From Pseudomonas sp. N3-W (lineage in GTDB: Bacteria > Pseudomonadota > Gammaproteobacteria > Pseudomonadales > Pseudomonadaceae), in assembly GCF_024970185.1 (NCBI RefSeq), contig NZ_CP103965.1, positions 1,484,001 through 1,548,000 of the forward strand: a DNA stretch of 64,000 nucleotides. Direction: 5' to 3'. The notes under the pieces were generated by a model that saw only the letters and a program-made list of their open reading frames with translations, did not search any database and was not told the DNA's origin. Both the position numbers and the translations under genes were made by a program. Below are positions 19,047 to 27,912 of this stretch, piece by piece; position 1 is the stretch's first letter; every line of letters starts with the position of its first letter.

Positions 19047-20204
19047 TTACTCCCCTTTGCCGCCTGCAGCTTTGTCTGTTGCCTGCGCAGGGGCCGGGTT
19101 TTTCGCAGCTACGTTGGTCGCGTCGGTCGGTTTCACTTCAATACCCGGTTTGACGAATTGCAGCCCTTCGGTGATCAGGCGATCGCCGGCCTTGAGGCCG
19201 TCTTCGATCAGCCATTGGCTGCCGACGGTGCGGCTGGCCTTGAGCTGACGCAGTTCGACCTTGTTGTCCGGCCCGACGACCAGCGCGGTTGGCGTGCCCT
19301 TGAGGTCGCGGGTAACGCCTTGTTGCGGCGCCAGAATGGCGGCGGCGTTGACCCCGGCCTGCAATTGGGCGTGCACGAACATGCCTGGCAGCAGGGTGTG
19401 TTCAGGGTTCGGGAATACGGCGCGAATAGTCACCGAGCCGGTGGTCTGGTCCACCGAGACTTCGGAGAACTCCAGCTTGCCGTCCAGCTTGTACTGGCTG
19501 CCGTCTTCCAGGGTCAGTTTGACCGCTGCCGAGTTGTCACCGGCCTTTTGCAGGCGGCCGCTTTCCAGTTCGCGGCGCAGCTCAAGCAGTTCCACCGAAG
19601 ACTGGGTCACGTCGACATAGATCGGGTCCAGTTGCTGAATGACAGCCATGGCATCGGTCTGACCATTGTTGACCAGTGCGCCTTCGGTCACGTTCGAGCG
19701 ACCGATACGGCCGGTCAGCGGTGCGTAGACCTTGGTGTAGCGCACGTTGATCTGGGCGGTCTGCAGCGACGCTTCCGATTGCAGGCGGTTGGCCACGGCG
19801 GTGTCGTATTCCTGGCGGCTTACGGCCTGCTCGTTGACCAACTGCTTGTAACGATCGGAGATCGACTTGGTCTGTTGCAGGTTGGCCTCGGCGCTTTTGA
19901 GCGTGGCTTCATAGACCGACGGATCGATCTGGTAAAGCTGCTGGCCGGCCTTGACGTCACTGCCTTCCTTGAACAGACGCTTGAGAATGATGCCGTTGAC
20001 CTGCGGGCGAACCTCGGCGATGCGGTACGCACTGGTGCGGCCCGGCAGCTCGGATGTCAGGGTAAAGGCTTGTGGTTGCAGGGTGACAACGCCGACCTGA
20101 GGGGGTGGTGCGGCAGGGGCCGCCTCTTCCTTTTTACATCCGCTGAGCAGCGATGCCAGGGCAACGGCAGTGACCAGAGCGGTAACAGCTGGCTTGAATT
20201 GCAT
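19047..20204 (-). CDS. ttgA: RND efflux periplasmic adaptor TtgA/EmhA
   Basis: A 385-residue membrane-fusion lipoprotein: lipobox LLSGC with Cys23, then beta-barrel, lipoyl and alpha-hairpin domains (PQVNGIILKRLFKEGSDVK; LYQIDPSVYEA; YTKVYAPLTGRIGRS). It links TtgB to TtgC. The order A-B-C and the near-identity of the N-terminal region to P. putida TtgA as I remember it support the name. ATG 20204 gives the classical start; a longer frame from 20240 would add 12 residues ahead of the signal sequence and is rejected. Confidence 0.94.
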   Translation of the reverse strand: MQFKPAVTALVTAVALASLLSGCKKEEAAPAAPPPQVGVVTLQPQAFTLTSELPGRTSAYRIAEVRPQVNGIILKRLFKEGSDVKAGQQLYQIDPSVYEATLKSAEANLQQTKSISDRYKQLVNEQAVSRQEYDTAVANRLQSEASLQTAQINVRYTKVYAPLTGRIGRSNVTEGALVNNGQTDAMAVIQQLDPIYVDVTQSSVELLELRRELESGRLQKAGDNSAAVKLTLEDGSQYKLDGKLEFSEVSVDQTTGSVTIRAVFPNPEHTLLPGMFVHAQLQAGVNAAAILAPQQGVTRDLKGTPTALVVGPDNKVELRQLKASRTVGSQWLIEDGLKAGDRLITEGLQFVKPGIEVKPTDATNVAAKNPAPAQATDKAAGGKGE

Positions 20205-20291
20205 GAAGATCCTCGGGTCAGGCGCGCAAAATGCGCACAAGAAAGGTGGAAGGGTAAAAATCGGGAGCTGAGTGGATAAGTAGCTTGCTAA

Positions 20292-20326
20292 GGAATATAC
20301 TTACGTTCATGGTTGTTTGTAAATAC
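20292..20326. promoter_or_regulatory. TtgR/EmhR operator in the divergent ttgA-ttgR region
   Basis: Read on the minus strand, TATTTACAAACAACCATGAA followed by CGTAAGTATATTCC matches the established TtgR operator of the P. putida ttgABC promoter except for one base, by memory. It lies about 90 bases upstream of ttgA and about 145 before ttgR, as expected for a repressor that controls both genes. Confidence 0.85.
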
Positions 20327-20469
20327 CTTGGCTGCGTACCCACATCGTTACAAGCGCGGTTCAAAGTTGTGAATTGTAGGCCGGGGACGGCACCCAAGAG
20401 CGATCGCCCCATATTTATTCAGCTGATATTCAGACATCGCTGATGCACCCTGATTGAGGTTTTACTGCC

Positions 20470-21102
20470 ATGGTCCGTCGTACCAAAGAGGAAGCTCAAG
20501 AAACCCGAAGCCAGATACTCGAAGCGGCAGAGAAAGCCTTTTACGAAAGGGGAGTGGCGCGCACCACGCTGGCAGACATTGCCTCCCTGGCGGGCGTGAC
20601 GCGCGGGGCCATTTACTGGCACTTCAGTAACAAGGCCGATCTGGTGCAGGCCATGCTGGACACCCTGCACGAACCACTGGATGAAATGGCCAAGGCCAGT
20701 GAGAGCGAAGATGAACTCGATCCGCTGGGCTGCATGCGCAAGCTGCTGATTCATTTGTTTCATCAAGTTGCACTGGACCCGAAAACCCGACGCATTAATG
20801 AGATTTTGTTTCATAAGTGCGAATTCACCGATGAAATGTGCGACCTGCGCCAGCAGCGCCGAACGGTCAGCCTCGACTGCAATGTGCGAATCGGCCTGGC
20901 CTTGCGTAATGCGGTAAATCGCGGGCAGTTGCCGGATGATCTCGATACTGCCCGCGCAGCTATCAGCCTGCATGCCTACATCGACGGCATCCTGTATCAG
21001 TGGTTGCTGGCCCCCGACAGCTTTGAGCTGCACACCGAGGCCGAGCGTTGGGTCGATACAGGGTTGGATCTGCTGCGCTTCAGCCCCAGCTTGCGCAGGT
21101 GA
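20470..21102 (+). CDS. ttgR: TetR-family repressor TtgR/EmhR
   Basis: A 210-residue TetR-type repressor. The N-terminal HTH (residues about 10-55; [27 protein letters not shown]) binds the operator above. The helical C-terminal domain has the residues expected of the drug-binding pocket of TtgR, such as the segment [28 protein letters not shown]. Drug or aromatic binding releases it and induces ttgABC. It is transcribed away from the pump. Confidence 0.93.
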   Translation: MVRRTKEEAQETRSQILEAAEKAFYERGVARTTLADIASLAGVTRGAIYWHFSNKADLVQAMLDTLHEPLDEMAKASESEDELDPLGCMRKLLIHLFHQVALDPKTRRINEILFHKCEFTDEMCDLRQQRRTVSLDCNVRIGLALRNAVNRGQLPDDLDTARAAISLHAYIDGILYQWLLAPDSFELHTEAERWVDTGLDLLRFSPSLRR

Positions 21103-21283
21103 AACAAAATGCGGAATTGGCACGAGTGATGTCAACACTCGCCTTCTTGAATGACCAGGCATTTGCTGGTTTCGCTTCAAAGGCCTGCCTTTATATAGGT
21201 TGAAGGCGCGGGTTGATAGGTAGCGAGCTACGTATTTTGTAGGAATTTTGTGTCGTGCGTGTGATCGAGTGCGCGCAGGCCCC

Positions 21284-21320
21284 AAAAAAAGCCCCGGCTC
21301 TTTCGAGTCGGGGCTTTTGC
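21284..21320. terminator. Bidirectional terminator between ttgR region and xenB
   Basis: AAGCCCCGGCTC and GAGTCGGGGCTT form a 12-bp stem (one G-T pair) with a four-base loop, flanked by A7 on one side and T4 on the other. It serves xenB on the minus strand and possibly ttgR, whose stop lies about 180 bases upstream. Confidence 0.85.
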
Positions 21321-21335
21321 GTTTCAGGTCAATGT

Positions 21336-22385
21336 TTACAGCGTTGGATAGTCGATATAACCGACCGGACCCTTGGCATAAAACAACTCAGGACGTGCTT
21401 CATTCAACGGTGCATCGGCTTTCAATCGTGCGGGTAGATCCGGGTTGGCAATGAACGGTACACCGAACGCCACTGCGTCAGCCTTGCCGGATGCCAGCCA
21501 GGCGTTCGCGCTGTCCTTGGTGAAGCGCTCGTTGGCGATGTACGGGCCGCCGAAGGCTTTTTTCAGTTGTGGGCCAAGGCTGTCGCCGGCTTCTTTCTCG
21601 CGGGAGCAGATGAAGGCGATGCCACGCTTGCCCAGTTCGCGAGCAACGTAGGTGAAGGTCTCGGACAGGTTGTCGTCGCCCATGTCGTGGGCATCGGCAC
21701 GCGGTGCCAGGTGCACACCGACGCGGCCTGCGCCCCAGACTTCGATAGCGGCGTCAGTCACTTCCAGCAGCAGGCGTGCACGGTTTTCCAGGGAGCCACC
21801 GTAGTTGTCGGTGCGCTGGTTGGTGCTGCTTTGCAGGAACTGGTCGAGCAGGTAGCCGTTGGCGCCGTGGATTTCCACGCCGTCGAAACCGGCGGCCTTG
21901 GCGTTCTCGGCACCGGTGCGGTAGGCGTCGACGATGTCGGCGATTTCAGCGGTTTCCAGGGCGCGTGGTGTCGGGTAATCGGCCAGCGGGCGTACCAGGC
22001 TGACGTGGCCCTTGGCCGGGACGGCGCTCGGTGCGACTGGCGCTTCGCCGCTCAGGTACGACGGGTGGGAGATCCGCCCGACGTGCCACAGTTGCAGGAC
22101 GATCTTGCCGCCAGCGGCATGCACCGCCTTGGTCACGTTGGCCCAGCCACGCACCTGATCGTTGGACCAGATGCCCGGGGTGTCCGGGTAGCCGACGCCC
22201 ATTGGCGTGACCGAGGTGGCTTCGGTGAGGATCAGGCCGGCCGAGGCGCGTTGCACGTAGTACTCGGCCATCAGCGCGTTCGGCACACGGCCTTCATCGG
22301 CGCGGCAGCGGGTCAGCGGCGCCATGATGATGCGGTTGGACAGTTCAAGGTCGCCCAGTTTGATCGGATCGAAAATAGTCGTCAT
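21336..22385 (-). CDS. xenB: Old-yellow-enzyme family NAD(P)H:flavin oxidoreductase (xenobiotic reductase B-like)
   Basis: A 349-residue FMN-dependent TIM barrel that reduces activated alkenes, nitro groups or nitrate esters. The marks are ELSNRIIMAPLTRCRA near the N-terminus, QLWHVGRISHPSY (about residue 100), the catalytic pair HGANGYLLDQFLQSSTNQRTDNYGG near 180-205, and the final loop GPVGYIDYPTL. It resembles XenB of P. fluorescens and NemA of E. coli. ATG 22385 follows GAGGG at nine bases; an earlier in-frame ATG at 22394 is less well placed. It is the last gene of an arsR-MFS-OYE operon. Confidence 0.88.
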   Translation of the reverse strand: MTTIFDPIKLGDLELSNRIIMAPLTRCRADEGRVPNALMAEYYVQRASAGLILTEATSVTPMGVGYPDTPGIWSNDQVRGWANVTKAVHAAGGKIVLQLWHVGRISHPSYLSGEAPVAPSAVPAKGHVSLVRPLADYPTPRALETAEIADIVDAYRTGAENAKAAGFDGVEIHGANGYLLDQFLQSSTNQRTDNYGGSLENRARLLLEVTDAAIEVWGAGRVGVHLAPRADAHDMGDDNLSETFTYVARELGKRGIAFICSREKEAGDSLGPQLKKAFGGPYIANERFTKDSANAWLASGKADAVAFGVPFIANPDLPARLKADAPLNEARPELFYAKGPVGYIDYPTL

Positions 22386-22415
22386 GAAATACAACCCTCG
22401 TGAGTGATTGGTTAA

Positions 22416-23582
22416 TCAGTTGGTAGCAGGGGCCAGCTCGGCATCGCCGCGCTGACGGAAAGTGATCAGGGTCACCAGCAGGGCTAGCACCGCCAGTGCG
22501 GCGGCCGCCAGGGGCACGCTGGTCAGGCCGAAGCCGTGGGCGATGACGCTGCCACCGACCCAGGCGCCCAGCGCGTTGCCGACGTTGAAGGCGCCGATGT
22601 TCAGGGTCGAGACCAGGTTCGGCGCGGCTTTGCCGAAGGTCACCACGTTGATTTGCAGCGCCGGCACGGCGGCAAACGAGGCGGTGGCCCAGAGGAACAG
22701 AGTGATTTCGGTCGGGATCACCGCGACGCTGGTCCAGGTCAGTACGGTCGAGACCACGGCCATCGAGATGAACACGCCGATCAGCGTGGCCGCCAGGCGT
22801 TTGTCCGCCAGCTTTCCGCCGATGATGTTGCCCACGGTCAGCCCCAGGCCGATCAACAGCAGGGTCCAGGTCACGCCTTTGGGCGAGACGCCGGTGACAT
22901 CGCCGAGCAGCGGAGCGACGTAGGTAAAGAGGGTGAACATCGACGCGGCGAACAGCGCGGTCATGCTCAGCGACAGCCAGATGCCGGCGCCTTTGAGGGC
23001 CCTCAGTTCGGCGCGCATGTCGAGTTTTTCTTCGTCACGCTTGGCCGGCAAGAAGCGAATCAGGCCGATCAAGGCGATCACACCGATGACGGTCACGGCC
23101 CAGAAGGTCGAGCGCCAGCCGGCTTCCTGACCCAGTGCGGTGCCCAGTGGTACGCCGAGGACGTTGGCCAGGGTCAGGCCGGTGAACATCAATGCCACCG
23201 CCGAAGCACGTTTGTTGGCAGGCACCAGATTGGCGGCGACCACCGAACCGATACCGAAGAACGCACCGTGGCAGAGCGCGGTGACCACACGGGCAAACAT
23301 CAGCACGTTGTAGTCACTGGCCAGGGCGCATAGCAAGTTGCCAATGATGAAAATCCCCATCAACGCTACCAGTGCGGCCTTGCGCGGCAGTCGGGCAGTG
23401 GCCAGTGCCATGAACGGCGCACCGATGGCCACGCCCAAGGCGTAACCGGTCACCAGCCAGCCGGCGCCGGGAATCGACACACCGAGGTCGGCCGCCACAT
23501 CGGGCAGCAGGCCCATGATGACGAACTCGGTGGTGCCGATAGCGAAGGCGCTGAGGGCCAGAATGAGTAGCGAGAGGGGCAT
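22416..23582 (-). CDS. MFS transporter, AraJ/SotB-type efflux
   Basis: A 388-residue, 12-helix MFS exporter beginning MPLSLLILALSAFAIGTTEF, the typical start of the DHA1/AraJ branch, with FVIMGLLPDVAADLGVSIP in helix 1-2 and the ALATARLPRKAALV loop. The start ATG 23582 lies only three bases after the arsR stop; an upstream ATG in frame at 23672 would overlap arsR and is rejected. Substrate unknown; the neighbouring reductase suggests export of electrophiles or their products. Confidence 0.85.
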   Translation of the reverse strand: MPLSLLILALSAFAIGTTEFVIMGLLPDVAADLGVSIPGAGWLVTGYALGVAIGAPFMALATARLPRKAALVALMGIFIIGNLLCALASDYNVLMFARVVTALCHGAFFGIGSVVAANLVPANKRASAVALMFTGLTLANVLGVPLGTALGQEAGWRSTFWAVTVIGVIALIGLIRFLPAKRDEEKLDMRAELRALKGAGIWLSLSMTALFAASMFTLFTYVAPLLGDVTGVSPKGVTWTLLLIGLGLTVGNIIGGKLADKRLAATLIGVFISMAVVSTVLTWTSVAVIPTEITLFLWATASFAAVPALQINVVTFGKAAPNLVSTLNIGAFNVGNALGAWVGGSVIAHGFGLTSVPLAAAALAVLALLVTLITFRQRGDAELAPATN

Positions 23583-23584
23583 CG

Positions 23585-23905
23585 TTAATTCCTTGTGGGT
23601 GCGCTGAGTTCTAAAACGATCGCGTCGAGGAATGCCTGAATCACGTCCTCGTTGCGTTTGAAAAAGTGCCACTGGCCGGCTTTCTGGCTACTGATCAGAC
23701 CGGCCCGTTGCAAGGTCGCCAGATGCGCGGAAACAGTCGACTGCGACAGGCCGCAGCGTTGATCGATCTGACCGGCGCAGATGCCGTATTCGTGGTTGTG
23801 AAGCTGTTCCGGAAACTGGACTTTCGGGTCTTTCAGCCAGTTGAGAATGTCTCGGCGTACTGGGTGTGCCAGGGCTTTTATTATTTCGTCGAGGTCAAGG
23901 TTCAT
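23585..23905 (-). CDS. ArsR-family transcriptional regulator
   Basis: A 106-residue winged-helix protein: LDEIIKALAHPVRRDILNWL (helix 1-2), then CGLSQSTVSAHLATLQRAGLISSQKAGQWHFFKRN, the ArsR recognition helix and wing. There is no classical ELCVCDL metal site; a single Cys-rich region (HEYGICAGQIDQRCG) could act as a thiol sensor, which would suit control of an OYE reductase. First gene of the three-gene operon, divergent from acpH. Confidence 0.88.
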   Translation of the reverse strand: MNLDLDEIIKALAHPVRRDILNWLKDPKVQFPEQLHNHEYGICAGQIDQRCGLSQSTVSAHLATLQRAGLISSQKAGQWHFFKRNEDVIQAFLDAIVLELSAPTRN

Positions 23906-23930
23906 GGTTGGGGGCTCGTGATGAGTGAAA

Positions 23931-24030
23931 CGCTATATCGCGATGAGGCGAACTTTAAATCGTTATATTGCGATATACCAATATGATTTTGGTCTGGCGA
24001 CCGTGCAAATCGGTATATCGGGTTATAACG
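23931..24030. promoter_or_regulatory. Candidate ArsR operators in the arsR-acpH intergenic region
   Basis: CGTTATATTGCGATATACC (23961-23979) and, on the other strand, CGTTATAACCCGATATACC (24012-24030) are 19-bp elements differing at three positions and placed head-to-head. A third partial copy, TATATCGCGATG, lies at 23934-23945. The region is strikingly AT-rich compared with its flanks. Confidence 0.55.
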
Positions 24031-24059
24031 ATATTTGGTGGCAGTGCTAAGCTGCGCCC

Positions 24060-24659
24060 ATGAATTATCTCGCACATCTGCACCTCGGTGGCCAGCGCCC
24101 CGGACAATTGCTCGGCAGCCTGTATGGCGATTTCGTCAAAGGTCGGCTGCAAGGGCAGTACGCCCCGGAGATTGAAGCGGCCATCCAGCTGCATCGCCGC
24201 ATTGACGTGTTTACCGATCGCCACCCGCAGGTGGACATCGCGCTGGCGCGGTTTTCCGTCACGCGACGGCGCTATGCCGGGATCGTCCTGGACGTTTTTT
24301 TCGACCATTGCCTGGCGCGGGACTGGGCACTCTATGCGGACCAGTCGCTTGAGCAGTTCACCTCGGATGTGTATCGGGTGTTGTCCAGCGAACCGCAATT
24401 ACCGGAGCGCCTGGCGCAGATTGCCCCGCACATGGTGGCCAATGACTGGTTGGGTTCTTACGAGGATTTCGAGGTGTTGGCGCAGGTGCTGCGCGGGATA
24501 TCGCGGCGGTTGACCCGGCCTGAAGAGCTGGCGGGGGCGATGCAGGAATTGCGGGTGTTGTATGAGCCGTTGAGTGAGGATTTCAGAGTGTTCTATCCGC
24601 AGCTCCAAGAGTATGCGCGACTCCATCTGGGAGCGAGCTTGCTCGCGATGAGGCCATAA
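24060..24659 (+). CDS. acpH: ACP phosphodiesterase-like hydrolase
   Basis: A 199-residue HD-like protein of the AcpH (DUF479) family, which removes the phosphopantetheine arm from acyl carrier protein. It starts MNYLAHLHLGG with the conserved GSLYGDFVKG and LHRRIDVFTDRHP motifs and RYAGIVLDVFFDH; the His/Asp residues of these motifs likely hold the metal. The last 11 residues (HLGASLLAMRP) are coded by a REP palindrome that runs through the stop region, so the C-terminus is probably extended relative to homologues. Confidence 0.85.
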   Translation: MNYLAHLHLGGQRPGQLLGSLYGDFVKGRLQGQYAPEIEAAIQLHRRIDVFTDRHPQVDIALARFSVTRRRYAGIVLDVFFDHCLARDWALYADQSLEQFTSDVYRVLSSEPQLPERLAQIAPHMVANDWLGSYEDFEVLAQVLRGISRRLTRPEELAGAMQELRVLYEPLSEDFRVFYPQLQEYARLHLGASLLAMRP

Positions 24660-24716
24660 CATCCACCATTGATGGTGTCTGACAGGCAGCTATCGCGAGC
24701 AAGCTCGCTCCCACAG
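24627..24716. repeat. REP pair overlapping the 3' end of acpH
   Basis: GGGAGCGAGCTTGCTCGCGA begins inside acpH at 24629 and its partner ATCGCGAGCAAGCTCGCTCC ends near 24711, with a 35-base spacer. The first arm supplies the final codons of acpH. Confidence 0.88.
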
Positions 24717-24743
24717 GTTTTTGGGCCATTCTCACAATCAGGA

Positions 24744-25535
24744 TCAAGCAGCAATCGCCGGGCGTAACGGAACCGGACGTGCTTCGGGAGCGTCCCCAAA
24801 CAACACCCTCTGCACCGCCTGCTGTGCCTCGAACGCCAGCGCTGCTCGCTCCCGGCCCTGACAATCGATGGGCTTGAGCAGATGAATCTGCACATCACCG
24901 CGGTCATTGCCGAACAGACGCATCAGGTGCGACAGCAAATCATCATCGCCAATGAACGGCGCCAGCGAATCGATTTCGCCGTCGCGTACATAGCGAATCG
25001 CCACTGGCTGCATCGCCACTTCAGAATCAATTGCCGCCGACAGCAGGCGACCATGAAAGGTGCGCAACGAACGGCCGTCGGTGGTGGTGCCTTCCGGGAA
25101 CATCAGCAATGGATGTTGCTGTTGCAGATGGCGGGTCATCTGCTTGCGGATCAACTGGCTGTCGCCTGAGCCCCGGCGGATGAACAGGCTCCCAGCCTTG
25201 GCCGCCAACCAGCCCGCTACCGGCCAGGTACGCACCTCGGCCTTGGACAGAAACGACATCGGCGTGAGCATGCCCAGCAATGGGATGTCGGTCCACGACA
25301 CGTGATTGCTGACCCACAGCATCGGCACTTTCGGCAGTTCACCGTACACGGTCACGCGAAAGGGCAGGGCATTGCCCAGGCGCGCCATGAAGAACCGCGA
25401 CCAGCGCTGGCGCCGGACCATCGAATGGGCAATCCCCAGACGCTCGAATATGCCGAACAGGCCGGCCATGCTCAGCCCCAGTCCCACCACGAACAGCACT
25501 CGCGCAATCCGCGCGTACACCCGTAGGCGATTCAT
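24744..25535 (-). CDS. olsA: Lyso-ornithine lipid O-acyltransferase (PlsC family)
   Basis: A 263-residue PlsC-type acyltransferase with an N-terminal membrane helix. The catalytic box is NHVSWTDIP (HX4D) near residue 80, and the phosphate/substrate box is FPEGTT near residue 147. It adds the second acyl chain to lyso-ornithine lipid to make ornithine lipid, a phosphorus-free membrane lipid. Start ATG overlaps the olsB stop by one base. A general 1-acylglycerol-3-phosphate acyltransferase is the alternative; pairing with olsB decides. Confidence 0.85.
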   Translation of the reverse strand: MNRLRVYARIARVLFVVGLGLSMAGLFGIFERLGIAHSMVRRQRWSRFFMARLGNALPFRVTVYGELPKVPMLWVSNHVSWTDIPLLGMLTPMSFLSKAEVRTWPVAGWLAAKAGSLFIRRGSGDSQLIRKQMTRHLQQQHPLLMFPEGTTTDGRSLRTFHGRLLSAAIDSEVAMQPVAIRYVRDGEIDSLAPFIGDDDLLSHLMRLFGNDRGDVQIHLLKPIDCQGRERAALAFEAQQAVQRVLFGDAPEARPVPLRPAIAA

Positions 25536-26290
25536 CACATGGCAGCCTTGAAGTGCTTGGCATAGCGCGGGCACAGCTCATCACGCTTGAGCAGGATGAA
25601 CACGTCGGCGACCTGGAAATCTTCGTCCCAGCACGGCTCGCCGCAGATTTTCGCGCCCAGGCGCATGTAGGCCTTGAGCAGCGGTGGCATTTCGGCGATG
25701 ACGTTGGAGGGGATATCCAGGGTCGGCAGCGGCTTTTTCGGCTCGGCCCGCAGGTGTTCGGTGCACAGATAACGTTCGCGCAGGCGTTGCATGATCGCGT
25801 GGGCCTGAATGCCGCCGTCCTGCATCGGGATGCTCGCGCAGCCCATCAGGTAGCTGTAGCCGCCCTGGTTCAGCACTTCGGCCAGTTCGCCCCAGAGCAC
25901 GGCGATGGTGCCGCCGTTGCGGTAGGCCGGATCGACGCAGGTGCGACCGATTTCCAGAATCGGGCCCTGCAGATGCACCAGGCCGTGCAGGCTGAACTCT
26001 TCTTCGCTGTAGAACTTGCCCAGGCTGCTGGCGGCGGTGTGGTCCAGCAGGCGGGTGGTCGCTACCAGACGCCCGGTGTTCAAGTCACGCACGCCGATGT
26101 GGGCGCAGTGAACATCATAGTCATCCATGTCCAGACCCAGCTCCGCGCCTTTCAGTTTGGCGTTGAATTCGCCGCTGAACACGTTGAAGCGCAAGGCCTG
26201 GGCTTCCTGCAAGGCCTCGATGCCGATCAGGCGTTCGGCTTGCAGGCGGCGTTCATTGCCGGTGTCGCTGATGCGGGCGATCTGAGTCAT
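25535..26290 (-). CDS. olsB: L-ornithine N(alpha)-acyltransferase
   Basis: A 251-residue GNAT-fold protein of the hemolysin/OlsB type (Acetyltransf_5). The visible conserved segment is [22 protein letters not shown], then [39 protein letters not shown] and [10 protein letters not shown]. It attaches 3-hydroxyacyl from ACP to ornithine. The ATG follows GGAG at seven bases. It forms the olsBA operon with the following acyltransferase, as in P. aeruginosa, where it is induced by low phosphate; I see no clear Pho box here. Confidence 0.87.
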   Translation of the reverse strand: MTQIARISDTGNERRLQAERLIGIEALQEAQALRFNVFSGEFNAKLKGAELGLDMDDYDVHCAHIGVRDLNTGRLVATTRLLDHTAASSLGKFYSEEEFSLHGLVHLQGPILEIGRTCVDPAYRNGGTIAVLWGELAEVLNQGGYSYLMGCASIPMQDGGIQAHAIMQRLRERYLCTEHLRAEPKKPLPTLDIPSNVIAEMPPLLKAYMRLGAKICGEPCWDEDFQVADVFILLKRDELCPRYAKHFKAAM

Positions 26291-26444
26291 TGCGAATCTC
26301 CGTACGGGCCGTTCACCCGTTGTGGGTTGCAGCCGATCGACTTTCTTTATGCAGCCGTGTTGTGCAAAGTCAGGCTATGTAGCCCCGGTGTCATCGCCAT
26401 GAAGCTTTGGTGATGCTTGTATGACAGCCCACGAGGAGCCTCTG

Positions 26445-27329
26445 ATGCCCTGGCAAACCCTGTTGAATCGCCGTGAACGCCTGCCCGCCAACCCCGATCT
26501 GGCGGAGGGCTTTGCGACGTTGTTGCACCAGTTGGGCAGCGTTTCGCCGTTCGAACTGGCGGTGGCGGGCGCTCGCCTGATGGCAACGCCGGGCCTGGCA
26601 TTCCTGGTGGGTTATCAGGCGGCACTGCGCATGCTCTGGCCCAGCGCGCCGCCAAGTCTTGGGGCATTGTGTGCGACCGAGCAGCGCAGCCTGCGCCCGG
26701 CAGACATGCAAACCCGCCTGAGCGATTTGCGCCTGAGCGGGCGCAAGGATTTCGTCACCGCTGGCGATGCCGCCGACTGGCTGTTGATCGCCGCTCGCAG
26801 CGAGGCACCCGGTGAAGACCCGCGCCTGAGCCTGGCGGTGGTCTATCCCGGTGAGCCGGGTGTGCGCCTGGAAAAACTCCCGGCCATCGCGTTGATGCCC
26901 GACGTCAGTCACGGTCGGGTGTTTCTCGACAACGTGTTGTGCGAGTTGCTGGCGGGGGATGGCTGGGATGCGTACGTCAAACCGTTCCGCACCCTGGAAG
27001 ACATCTATGTGTTGAGTGCGTTGACCGCGTGGCTGTATGGCGTCGGGCAGGACAGCGACTGGCCGCAGGCGTTGCTGCTGCGTTTGCTGGCCTTGCTGGC
27101 CGGCTGCGCGGAAGTCAGCCGGCAGCCGCCGAACAATCCGGCGGGGCATGTGCTGCTGGGTGGGTTGTTTGCCCAGTTCGAAGGGTTGAAGGCTGAGATT
27201 GATCAGGCAATGGCTGACGGGCCGCCGTTGTGGGCGGCGATGTGGCAGCGCGATCGAGCGGTGATGGACCTGGCCGCAGGGGCGCGGGGCAAGCGGCTGG
27301 CCAAGGCGCTGGGATCTTCGCTGGATTGA
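26445..27329 (+). CDS. Acyl-CoA-dehydrogenase-like protein, function unknown
   Basis: A 294-residue soluble protein. GRKDFVTAGDAADWLLIAARS near residue 105 resembles the middle beta domain of acyl-CoA dehydrogenases, which normally reads G.K.F.TNA..AD, and the C-terminal helical part fits the same fold loosely. The N-terminal helical domain is short, so an active dehydrogenase is doubtful. ATG 26445 lies six bases after GAGGAG; an upstream ATG at 26421 would overlap the ribosome site. Divergent from olsB across 154 bases. Confidence 0.6.
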   Translation: MPWQTLLNRRERLPANPDLAEGFATLLHQLGSVSPFELAVAGARLMATPGLAFLVGYQAALRMLWPSAPPSLGALCATEQRSLRPADMQTRLSDLRLSGRKDFVTAGDAADWLLIAARSEAPGEDPRLSLAVVYPGEPGVRLEKLPAIALMPDVSHGRVFLDNVLCELLAGDGWDAYVKPFRTLEDIYVLSALTAWLYGVGQDSDWPQALLLRLLALLAGCAEVSRQPPNNPAGHVLLGGLFAQFEGLKAEIDQAMADGPPLWAAMWQRDRAVMDLAAGARGKRLAKALGSSLD

Positions 27330-27330
27330 C

Positions 27331-27840
27331 CGGCCTCTTCGCGGGCAAGCCCGCTCCCACAGTGATCTTGGGTGAACACAGCACTGGCGTTCGACAGCGA
27401 TCCAATGTGGGAGCAACTGTCTTGCCCCTACCATTCGTCAGCCGCCATTGCCGTTGACTGACCCACCGCCTTCGCGGGCAAGCCCGCTCCCACAGTGATC
27501 TTGGGTGAACACAGCACTGGCGTTCGACAGCGATCCAATGTGGGAGCAACTGTCTTGCCCCTACCATTCGTCAGCCGCCATTGCCGTTGACTGACCCACC
27601 GCCTTCGCGGGCAAGCCCGCTCCCACAGTGATCTTGGGTGAACACAGCACTGGCGTTCGACAGCGATCCAATGTGGGAGCAACGGTCTTAGCCATACCAT
27701 TCGTCAGCCACCATTGCCGTTGACTGACCCACCGCCTTCGCGGGCAAGCCCGCTCCCACAGTGATCTTGGGTGAACACAGCACTGGCGTTCGACAGCGAT
27801 CCAATGTGGGAGCGGGCTTGCCCGCGAAGGCGGTGTCAGC
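27331..27840. repeat. Tandem array of a second 133-bp REP-containing unit (four copies)
   Basis: GTGATCTTGG starts at 27362, 27495, 27628 and 27761, exactly 133 bases apart. Each unit has a REP (TTCGCGGGCAAGCCCGCTCC), a spacer with GCACTGGCGTTCGACAGCG, a decayed inverted REP (GTGGGAGCAACTGTCTTGCC in copies 1-2) and a spacer with CCATTGCCGTTGACTGACCC. The last copy keeps the intact inverted REP (GAGCGGGCTTGCCCGCGAAG). It fills the 580 bases between two genes on the plus strand. Confidence 0.93.
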
Positions 27841-27912
27841 CACAACACAAACTTCAAAACTGTCATCAACCTCGACTAGGCTCAGCAGGTTCTTCTCCCC
27901 GAGCCCCTGCCA

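Noticed and set aside
27115..27869. Minus-strand frames repeating AVGQSTAMAADEW
   Set aside because: They are translations of the second 133-bp array and have no independent support.
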